Source: an uncultured Dorea sp. (GTDB lineage Bacteria; Bacillota; Clostridia; Lachnospirales; Lachnospiraceae). From it: a DNA stretch of 47,705 nt. The stretch spans positions 1 through 47,705 of the forward strand of contig CAKRCL010000008.1 of the NCBI GenBank assembly GCA_934307335.1. The letters are read 5' to 3'. This document shows positions 41,635 through 47,705 of this stretch, in pieces. The notes below the pieces were generated by a model. It was given only the letters and a program-made list of their open reading frames with translations. It made no database searches and had not been told where the DNA came from. Within the stretch, counting starts at the first letter, position 1; each line of letters begins with the position of its first letter. The translations under genes were made by a program, and so were the position numbers.

Positions 41635-41763
41635 GTTTTTAGGATGATCCTAACACAATTTTTGTATGTGGCAGATATTTTCTGATTCAAACTGTAACTA
41701 TCAATGATTATACTTTCTGTAAGGGACATATACATTCGTCATTACGATTATGAACCATACGGC

Positions 41764-41815
41764 AAAAAGCTGCATGTACCTGATACTTTTCAGTAACAGA
41801 TATATGCAGCTTTTT
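41764..41815. terminator. bidirectional terminator
   Basis: Perfect 12-bp arms, 41764-41775 and 41804-41815, including A and T runs at the ends, between the convergent gap and TIGR04086-type genes. The 130 bp between the gap stop and the hairpin show no gene. Confidence 0.88.
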
Positions 41816-41816
41816 C

Positions 41817-42191
41817 TTATGAAATCATTCCACCAGTCATACCTCCGCCTACACACAAAAGCAGTGCTGTGACAACACTCACACTATCTCCATTCAAACT
41901 TCGATAAACTCCAAGCGTAATCGCCAAAAGTAATGAAAAATAAATAAGTCCAAGCATCAGCCCCCACAAATATCTTTTTTCTTCTGTCAGCTTTCCAATA
42001 ATGATTCCTCCGATCAGTGTAGACACTACATAAATTCCGACGATTGCCGCTGAAATGATCTTTTCATTCAATTCAAATCTGTACATGAAAAATGTCAGTG
42101 CCAATAATAGAACTCCGGTCACAATATAGGAAGCCAAAAGTGCTTTTATCATCCACATGATTTTTTCATGTTTTCTCAACTTTTTTTCCAT
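41817..42191 (-). CDS. TIGR04086-type small membrane protein
   Basis: A 124-residue protein with four membrane helices (about 14-33, 43-64, 72-91, 100-121) and Gly-rich helices ending VGGGMTGGMIS. The pattern fits the TIGR04086 (YrzE-like) family, often found near SCIFF loci in Clostridia. Function unknown. Here it is separated from scfA by the gap gene on the opposite strand. Confidence 0.75.
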   Translation of the reverse strand: MEKKLRKHEKIMWMIKALLASYIVTGVLLLALTFFMYRFELNEKIISAAIVGIYVVSTLIGGIIIGKLTEEKRYLWGLMLGLIYFSLLLAITLGVYRSLNGDSVSVVTALLLCVGGGMTGGMIS

Positions 42192-42260
42192 CTAACCCCT
42201 CCTTGTCTACCACAAGTTATGTGCTGACAAAAAGGATTATGACATTTTCTCATTAAAATT

Positions 42261-42809
42261 TCATTGTTCCATCTGCTTTCCAAGAAATCCTGCTGCACAG
42301 GCACCGAGCTTCTGCTCTAATTTTGTGAATTTATTATTTTCATCCACAGACAACAAAAGTACCGCTCCTACTATATCTCCTTCACAAATAATCGGAGTTA
42401 TAGATTCCCAAATATAATCCTTCTCTTGTTCCCGAAATACCCGAATATATTTTTCCTCATCCGATTTCGCAAGAATCGTATTTCGTTCCTCAAGTTTTCC
42501 TTGTAAGGTCTTGCTGATATACTTCTCCTGCACTTCTTTTCTTCCGTTTCCAGAAGCAGCTACTACTTGATCCATATCACAGATACACACCAGACATCCT
42601 GCTTCTTTTGCCAGACTATCTGCATACATTCCTGCAAAAGATGCAAGTTCTCCGATTGGTGAATATTTTTTCAAAATAATTTCACCTTCTCTGTCTGTAA
42701 AAATCTCAAGTGGATCTCCCTCTCGGATTCTTAAAGTTCTTCGTATTTCTTTCGGTATGACCACACGCCCCAGGTCATCAATTCGACGTACAATTCCAGT
42801 TGCTTTCAC
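42261..42809 (-). CDS. spoVT: stage V sporulation protein T (AbrB/SpoVT)
   Basis: A 182-residue DNA-binding regulator. The N-terminal AbrB swapped-hairpin domain (KATGIVRRIDDLGRVVIPKEIRR then LRIREGDPLEIF) is followed by a GAF-like domain to the end. In Bacillus it tunes sigma-G genes in the forespore; its presence suggests a spore-forming lineage. I start at GTG 42809, with GGAGG 8 nt upstream and the canonical VKATG start; an ATG at 42824 adds five residues. Confidence 0.92.
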   Translation of the reverse strand: MKATGIVRRIDDLGRVVIPKEIRRTLRIREGDPLEIFTDREGEIILKKYSPIGELASFAGMYADSLAKEAGCLVCICDMDQVVAASGNGRKEVQEKYISKTLQGKLEERNTILAKSDEEKYIRVFREQEKDYIWESITPIICEGDIVGAVLLLSVDENNKFTKLEQKLGACAAGFLGKQMEQ

Positions 42810-42903
42810 TACTTTTTCCTCCATGAACTAATTCCTGCATAGCTTATTCTTCTTTTTATGCCAGCATTTTCTTTTAGTTCTATTATGTGGAAATGTATCA
42901 AAA

Positions 42904-43593
42904 TTATTCTTCGTCTTTTACTTCTTCTCCTGCGAGTTTCAAAATATCTTCCACTGCATCTTCTGTAATCCCCATACGTTGTGCAACTTCATCTACGGAA
43001 ACTTTTCTTCCATATTCTTCTTTCATACTTTTAATCGTCTCATCCAGATCATTTACACGATCGACCATTTTTTTATCCCGACGTTTTTCTTCTGCATGTG
43101 ATTCCAGCATCACTCGTATTCCGGCGCGTACTGCATCCAGTACTTCCGACTCATTTGCTTTTTCATTTTCACTCAAATACAACATCAGGCTGACATTTCC
43201 TTCCTGAATCACATCTCCGATAAAAACACCAGAAACATGAAGTCTTACAGCCTCTTCTACAACTTTCGGAAAATAATACGCCAACGCTGCTTCCTGTTCA
43301 TTTGTTTTTGGCATCTTTTCTATATCAATCAGATACTCTGCCACATAATCTTTTTCCTGCTGACTTAAAGTGTCTTTTTCTTCTCCAGAAGAATCTTCTG
43401 TCTTTCCTTCATACCCCACTACTTTCACTTTCTGGGACATCAAAAATTCGCTGACCAGATTCATCTGTTCAGCATTAAGGTTATCTTCCTGAAAAAACAA
43501 TTCTACTTCCTGCTGCGTCATTCGATTTTCCTTGTTCGCTGCAATCGCAAGAAGCTCTCCTAATTTTTTCTGAAACTGGGCTCTGTCTGCCAT
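42904..43593 (-). CDS. sigma-70-like protein lacking regions 2.3-2.4 and 4
   Basis: A 229-residue acidic protein that reads as a cut-down housekeeping sigma factor. Residues 7-62 match region 1.1, 83-105 region 1.2, and 105-140 regions 2.1-2.2 (FIGDVIQEGNVSLMLYL, with IQEGN 129-133, the core-binding helix). The aromatic 2.3-2.4 strand-opening segment is replaced by a charged helix (144-175), region 3 follows at 176-222, and region 4 is absent. It may bind RNA polymerase core without recognising promoters, so it could act as a competitor or anti-sigma-like factor. GGAGAG lies before ATG 43593. Neighbours are spoVT and a radical SAM gene. Confidence 0.75.
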   Translation of the reverse strand: MADRAQFQKKLGELLAIAANKENRMTQQEVELFFQEDNLNAEQMNLVSEFLMSQKVKVVGYEGKTEDSSGEEKDTLSQQEKDYVAEYLIDIEKMPKTNEQEAALAYYFPKVVEEAVRLHVSGVFIGDVIQEGNVSLMLYLSENEKANESEVLDAVRAGIRVMLESHAEEKRRDKKMVDRVNDLDETIKSMKEEYGRKVSVDEVAQRMGITEDAVEDILKLAGEEVKDEE

Positions 43594-43641
43594 ATCAACT
43601 CTCCTCTTCGCTCATATTATTGTTCCATTTTAACGCAAGGT

Positions 43642-44535
43642 TTATACTCCTTCAAGAGAAAAATCAGGGATAAAACTTTCTTTTGCAGTTTCTCCCTCTT
43701 GGATAAAAGCCTGTTCTACACCTAAGTCAATTGCATAATCCAGTAGAACATCATATGCTTTTTTTGACACCTTTTTCGACAACTCCGGATACCTTTCCCG
43801 GTCTAACGTCTCAAGCGGCGTATATTGATTCATCAGACTCATATAGATTTGATTGCCATAAGTTTCATATAGATATTTTACAATTTTTCTTGCATCACGC
43901 AGACACCCGGGTAATAATAAATGACGTACAATAACTCCTTTTTTCATTATTCCCCGTTCATCGAATACCGGCATTCCATTCTGTCTTACCATCTCTTTTA
44001 ATGCTGCTTTTGCTACTTCCGGATAATCCGCTGCTTTCGAATATTTATTTGCATGCTCATTATCCAGATATTTAAAATCCGGCATATAAATATCCACGTA
44101 TCCTTCCAACATCCGTAAAGTATCAACCTTCTCATATCCACTTGTGTTATATACAACCGGAAGATTCATTCCCCTTTGTCTTGCCAGATCCAGTGCCTGA
44201 ATAATCTGTGGAACAAAATGTGTCGGCGTTACAAGATTTATATTATTAGCACCTTGTCCCTGTAATTCCAGAAATATATCAGAAAGACGCATAATACTTA
44301 CTACTTTCCCAATCTCACTGTTCGCTATATGAAAATTCTGGCAATACACACATCTGAGTGTACACCCTGAGAAAAAAACAGCTCCTGAGCCTTCTCTCCC
44401 GGAGATACACGGTTCTTCCCACATATGAAGCGCAGCCCTGGAGAGCCGGACTTCATCCGACTCTCCACAAAAGCCACGCTTTCCTTCATTTCTCATAATT
44501 TGACATTGTCTTGGGCAAAGTTCACACCCATTCAC
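43642..44535 (-). CDS. radical SAM protein, PflA/PflX-like
   Basis: A 297-residue radical SAM enzyme. The N-terminal CELCPRQCQIMRNEGKRGFC suggests an extra cysteine site; the SAM cluster motif is CTLRCVYCQNF. The rest follows the pyruvate-formate-lyase-activating enzyme fold (NLVTPTHFVPQI, VVYNTSGYE, DIYMPDFKY). It is of the PflX/YjjW-like group whose targets are mostly unknown; no glycyl radical enzyme is nearby. It starts with GTG at 44535, which overlaps the glgD stop (TAGTG), so translation is coupled to the glycogen genes. Confidence 0.85.
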   Translation of the reverse strand: MNGCELCPRQCQIMRNEGKRGFCGESDEVRLSRAALHMWEEPCISGREGSGAVFFSGCTLRCVYCQNFHIANSEIGKVVSIMRLSDIFLELQGQGANNINLVTPTHFVPQIIQALDLARQRGMNLPVVYNTSGYEKVDTLRMLEGYVDIYMPDFKYLDNEHANKYSKAADYPEVAKAALKEMVRQNGMPVFDERGIMKKGVIVRHLLLPGCLRDARKIVKYLYETYGNQIYMSLMNQYTPLETLDRERYPELSKKVSKKAYDVLLDYAIDLGVEQAFIQEGETAKESFIPDFSLEGV

Positions 44536-45680
44536 TATACAACCTGTCCTTTCGCAATAAATACAGGAAATGTCTCATCACCTTTTAATTCTTTTCCATC
44601 CGTGATCTGTACATTCTTATCAGAAATAATATATTCCAGTTTCGCATTTTCTCCTATGACTGTATCCTGCATTAAAACGCAATTTTTTACCTTTGCACCT
44701 TTTGCAATTTTTACGCCACGGAATAAAATACTGTTCTCGACCTCTCCCTCGATCACACAACCATCGGCAACCATGACATTACTTGCTTTTGAATTGCCGA
44801 TATATCTGGTCGGATTATCATCACGGATCTTCGTATAAATTGGATTTCCAGTAAAAAGTTCTTCTAGATTCTTATCATCTAAAAGTTTCATATTCTCATC
44901 AAAATAACTCTTTAATCCGGTTATTCTAGCTACATATCCTTTGTGCTCATAGGACATAACTTTAAATTTATCCAGATTCGGATTCAAGATATCACGTTCC
45001 AGATACGTTGCTCCACGCATAAAAAATGTATTAATTGTGTCAATCAGCCATTCACGATTAGCAATATAAATATTCATGGAATAATTCTGAACACCCTGTT
45101 CCTCTTTATTGATATAAATATTTTCCACTCTGTCACCATTTAACTTAAGCGTATAATAGAGACCTTTTCTCGCATCTTCTGTTCCGGTCAGCTCTTTTGG
45201 AAGTTCCTGCTTTTTATAAGACATGGTGATATCTGCACCTGTTTCAATATGTCGTTCAATCAATGCATTAAAATCAAAGTTTGCAGCAATATTAGTATCA
45301 GCCATGATCACATAGCTTTCTTTTCTTTTTCGTAAAACCGGCAAGATATTAGAAAGAGCCTCCACACGACCTCCCCCCATCATTCCAATTGTCTTCTGTG
45401 CAAATGGTGGGAAGATACTAAGTCCGCCATTCTTACGACTCAAATCCCACTCACGGCCACCGCCAAGATGATCTACGAGTGAATGGTAATTCTCACGCAC
45501 AAGGATTTCTACTGTATCAATTCCGCAGCCAACCATACTGGACAGAAGAAAATCAATCATTCGATAACGACTTGCAAATGGAATTGAAGCCATCAATCTC
45601 TCACTGACCAGTTCCGGAACATACTGATCATAATTATTAGGAAAGATTATTCCTATTGCATCTGCATTTGCATTTACCAT
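44535..45680 (-). CDS. glgD: GlgD, regulatory ADP-glucose pyrophosphorylase subunit
   Basis: A 381-residue homologue of glucose-1-phosphate adenylyltransferase. The N-terminal nucleotide loop GGxGSRL of GlgC is replaced by [11 protein letters not shown], as is usual for the non-catalytic GlgD; the C-terminal left-handed beta-helix ([21 protein letters not shown]) is kept. In Firmicutes it boosts GlgC activity in a mixed tetramer. Its start overlaps the glgC end by 7 bp. Confidence 0.95.
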   Translation of the reverse strand: MVNANADAIGIIFPNNYDQYVPELVSERLMASIPFASRYRMIDFLLSSMVGCGIDTVEILVRENYHSLVDHLGGGREWDLSRKNGGLSIFPPFAQKTIGMMGGGRVEALSNILPVLRKRKESYVIMADTNIAANFDFNALIERHIETGADITMSYKKQELPKELTGTEDARKGLYYTLKLNGDRVENIYINKEEQGVQNYSMNIYIANREWLIDTINTFFMRGATYLERDILNPNLDKFKVMSYEHKGYVARITGLKSYFDENMKLLDDKNLEELFTGNPIYTKIRDDNPTRYIGNSKASNVMVADGCVIEGEVENSILFRGVKIAKGAKVKNCVLMQDTVIGENAKLEYIISDKNVQITDGKELKGDETFPVFIAKGQVV

Positions 45681-46882
45681 TTTTCTTCACCGTCCTTTAC
45701 ATCTTCACTAATCATACCATTCGGTCCAACCTTTGCATTCTTTCCGATACAAACGCGTGGTCCAATCGTTGCAACTCCTTGTTCATCCTCTGTCGGCATA
45801 GCACCTATGACTGCATTTTCACCAATCACAACTTTTTCCGCCACAATACAATGTTTCACAACTGCTCCGGCCTTAATTGTCGTTCCTCCCATAATTACCG
45901 CATCTTCTACAATTGCCCCAGCTTCTACCTTTACCCCGGCAAACAAAATAGAATGCTTTACGCTTCCTGCAATTTTACATCCATCTGTAATCATGGCATT
46001 CTCGACATTAGCTCCGACACAGATTTTATGTCCTGGCATACCACTGTTCCTACTGTATATTTTCCAGTCTTCATCAAACAAATCAATTCCGCTGTGCTCC
46101 GGATCCAAGACTTCCATATTAGCCTCCCAAAGGGATGGTATCGTTCCTACATCCTTCCAATATCCGTCAAAATGATAAGCATACATTCTTCTCTCATCAC
46201 GCAAAAGATTTGGGATGATATTATTTCCAAAATCATTCTCAGATTCCTGATCGGCTTCATCCTCAATCAGATATTGTTTTAAAATGTCCCAGTTAAATAT
46301 GTAAATTCCCATGGATGCCAGATTTGATTTCGGATTTTTCGGTTTTTCCTGAAACTCTGTAATCCGGTCATCCTCATCTGTTACCATAAGACCGAATCTT
46401 GAGGCTTCCTCCCATGGTACTTCCATGACTGCCACACTGAATTCTGCATTCTTTTCTTTATGGAAGCGTAAAAAATCACTGTAATCCTGTTTACAGATCT
46501 GATCTCCCGACAAAATAATTACATATTCCGGATCATAACGTTCGATAAATGAAATATTCTGATAAATCGCATTCGCTGTTCCTTTATACCAGTCTGAGCC
46601 AGACGCTTTTTGATAAGGTGGCAACACATGCACTCCTCCGTAAATTCGGTCCAGATCCCATGGTTGTCCGTTTCCGATATACTCATTCAATTCCAAAGGC
46701 TGATACTGAGTCAGGATTCCCACCGTATCAATCCCTGAATTCACACAGTTCGAAAGTGGAAAGTCTATGATTCGATACTTTCCGCCAAATGGAACTGCCG
46801 GTTTTGCAAGTTTCTGGGTCAGTGCATACAATCTGGAACCCTGGCCTCCGGCAAGCAACATAGCTATCATTTCTTTGCCCAT
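45674..46882 (-). CDS. glgC: glucose-1-phosphate adenylyltransferase
   Basis: A 402-residue catalytic subunit that makes ADP-glucose for glycogen. Nucleotide loop [39 protein letters not shown], the glucose-phosphate loop EFQEKPK and the C-terminal beta-helix are present. AAAGGGGAAC precedes ATG 46882. First gene of the glgC-glgD-radical SAM unit. Glycogen synthase and branching enzyme are not in the window. Confidence 0.96.
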   Translation of the reverse strand: MGKEMIAMLLAGGQGSRLYALTQKLAKPAVPFGGKYRIIDFPLSNCVNSGIDTVGILTQYQPLELNEYIGNGQPWDLDRIYGGVHVLPPYQKASGSDWYKGTANAIYQNISFIERYDPEYVIILSGDQICKQDYSDFLRFHKEKNAEFSVAVMEVPWEEASRFGLMVTDEDDRITEFQEKPKNPKSNLASMGIYIFNWDILKQYLIEDEADQESENDFGNNIIPNLLRDERRMYAYHFDGYWKDVGTIPSLWEANMEVLDPEHSGIDLFDEDWKIYSRNSGMPGHKICVGANVENAMITDGCKIAGSVKHSILFAGVKVEAGAIVEDAVIMGGTTIKAGAVVKHCIVAEKVVIGENAVIGAMPTEDEQGVATIGPRVCIGKNAKVGPNGMISEDVKDGEEKW

Positions 46883-47016
46883 TATAGTTCCCCTTTCTCA
46901 TTCCATCATTCATCTGCAAAATGACAGATTATTTGTTCTTAATATGTAAAATATTATACTATATTTCAGTTATTTTTTCTACAAACTCCCTTGTTCTTTT
47001 TTCAAAACTTTTTAAA

Positions 47017-47046
47017 CTGGATATTTTTTCTTTAGTCTTGTATAAT
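47017..47046 (+). promoter_or_regulatory. yqeY promoter
   Basis: Plus-strand extended -10 TGTATAAT with TATAAT at 47041-47046; a weak -35, CTGGAT (47017-47022), with 18-bp spacing. 32 bp before the yqeY ATG. Confidence 0.55.
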
Positions 47047-47078
47047 AAAAGATAGCAAATTCGAGGAGGATATGTATC

Positions 47079-47525
47079 ATGAGTAAAATTGATGAAATCA
47101 GAAGTGCTATGGTCGCAGCTATGAAGGCCGGAGAAAAGGAGAAAAAGGAAACTTTATCCATGCTTCTTGCCGCTCTTAAGAATAAACAGATCGACAAACG
47201 TGCAGACCTTACGGAAGAAGAAGAGATTCAGGTTATTATGAAAGAGATTAAACAGACAAAAGAAACTCTTGAGATGACACCTGCTGACCGTACAGACATT
47301 ATCGAAGAATGTAACCGCCGTCTGACTGTTTTGGAAGTTTACGCTCCTAAGATGATGGGCGAGGATGAAATCAAAGCAATCATTGAAGGTGTGTTATCCG
47401 AACTTGGAATTGAAAATCCAACCGGAAAAGATAAAGGTAATATCATGAAACATCTGATGCCAAAGGTAAAAGGTAAAGCTGACGGAAAGCTTGTGAATGA
47501 TCTTGTATCCACATACTTCAACTAA
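47079..47525 (+). CDS. yqeY: GatB/YqeY-domain protein
   Basis: A 148-residue all-helical protein with the YqeY pattern: SKIDEIRSAMVAAMKAGEKEKKETLSMLLAALKN, then EEIQVIMKEIKQ and the C-terminal GKDKGNIMKHLMPKVKGKADGKLVNDLV, homologous to the tail domain of GatB. That domain contacts tRNA in the amidotransferase; the free-standing form is of unknown function, perhaps tRNA-related. GAGGAGG lies before the ATG. Monocistronic with its own promoter and terminator. Confidence 0.93.
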   Translation: MSKIDEIRSAMVAAMKAGEKEKKETLSMLLAALKNKQIDKRADLTEEEEIQVIMKEIKQTKETLEMTPADRTDIIEECNRRLTVLEVYAPKMMGEDEIKAIIEGVLSELGIENPTGKDKGNIMKHLMPKVKGKADGKLVNDLVSTYFN

Positions 47526-47538
47526 TTTCCATGATTTT

Positions 47539-47570
47539 AAAAGGACAGGCCACAAACGCCTGTCCTTTTT
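47539..47570. terminator. terminator after yqeY
   Basis: Perfect 12-bp arms, 47539-47550 and 47558-47569, with a 7-nt loop, followed by T on the plus strand; the A-run on the left lets it work on the minus strand as well. Confidence 0.92.
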
Positions 47571-47585
47571 CGTTCTATATCAATT

Positions 47586-47705
47586 CTACTTACCTGACTG
47601 TGCCTGGTCATCTGTCTGTACTTGATCTGCATATGGGGTTTCTGTCTCTGTTTTCATCGTAACAGATACTTTTTGGAAACTAACCTTTTTCCATACGTTC
47701 TTATG
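47586..47705 (-). CDS. C-terminus of a gene cut by the window edge
   Basis: An open minus-strand frame from the edge to a TAG at 47586 gives the last 39 residues of a protein. The tail is hydrophilic and Thr/Gln/Asp-rich (MKTETETPYADQVQTDDQAQSGK), like a disordered cytoplasmic or secreted C-terminus. Family unknown. The yqeY terminator next to it would serve as its end signal. Confidence 0.5.
   Translation of the reverse strand, partial: HKNVWKKVSFQKVSVTMKTETETPYADQVQTDDQAQSGK

Noticed and set aside
44535..45680. GlgD as a second catalytic GlgC
   Set aside because: The GGxGSRL nucleotide loop is absent, as in known regulatory GlgD subunits.

Overview
The window looks like a chromosomal segment of a gut-type Lachnospiraceae (Clostridia, Firmicutes). 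The grounds are moderate-to-low GC, strong AGGAGG-type ribosome binding sites, a SCIFF peptide with its radical-SAM maturase, a fused SecDF, HemZ, SpoVT, paired GlgC/GlgD, a T-box controlled ilvBN and a clostridial recJ-apt-rel-hemZ-hisS-aspS run. Genus cannot be fixed from sequence reading alone. Most genes are on the minus strand. All family calls come from reading protein motifs; no database search was run.

Layout. 1-2815: AT-rich accessory DNA with two small hypothetical genes, a divergent XRE regulator and a 331-aa orphan; bases 1-270 hold no gene I can support. It abuts an ABC transporter ATPase cut at its Walker B aspartate, whose YtrA-type GntR regulator is still intact. 3.7-10.5 kb: a nickel-chaperone operon hypB > FeS/FAD oxidoreductase > hypA > membrane protein > FCD-type GntR regulator, with a consensus promoter and a PdhR/LldR-like operator, but no hydrogenase. 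Divergent from it is a leader RNA region and two small membrane proteins. 10.7-13.5 kb: fucO, TetR regulator, fructokinase. 13.7-17.5 kb: T-box-ilvB-ilvN, then ilvE with its own promoter. 17.5-20.2 kb: thyA, folA and a GT4 glycosyltransferase. 20.3-21.7 kb: a three-gene flavodoxin operon under a Fur-like box. 21.75-21.92 kb: a palindrome-rich intergenic repeat. 22-25.4 kb: MarR, then hom and a MATE exporter, and tRNA-Gly(GCC).

25.6-40.4 kb: a surface/membrane orphan on the plus strand, then a long minus-strand housekeeping run read as scfA > scfB > secDF > recJ > apt > rel > MBL hydrolase > hemZ > hisS > aspS. 40.6-47.7 kb: gap (plus strand), then minus-strand glgC > glgD > PflA-like radical SAM, a sigma-70-like protein lacking promoter-recognition regions, spoVT and a TIGR04086-type membrane protein; then yqeY (plus) and a partial minus-strand gene at the edge.

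How they work together: ilvBN/ilvE and hom serve branched-chain and aspartate-family amino-acid synthesis; thyA/folA form the dTMP-folate pair; glgC/glgD make ADP-glucose for glycogen; rel, apt and recJ link stringent response, purine salvage and repair. The least explained parts are the hydrogenase-less hyp operon, the truncated sigma-like protein, the seven-cysteine SCIFF and the insertion boundary at about 2815.
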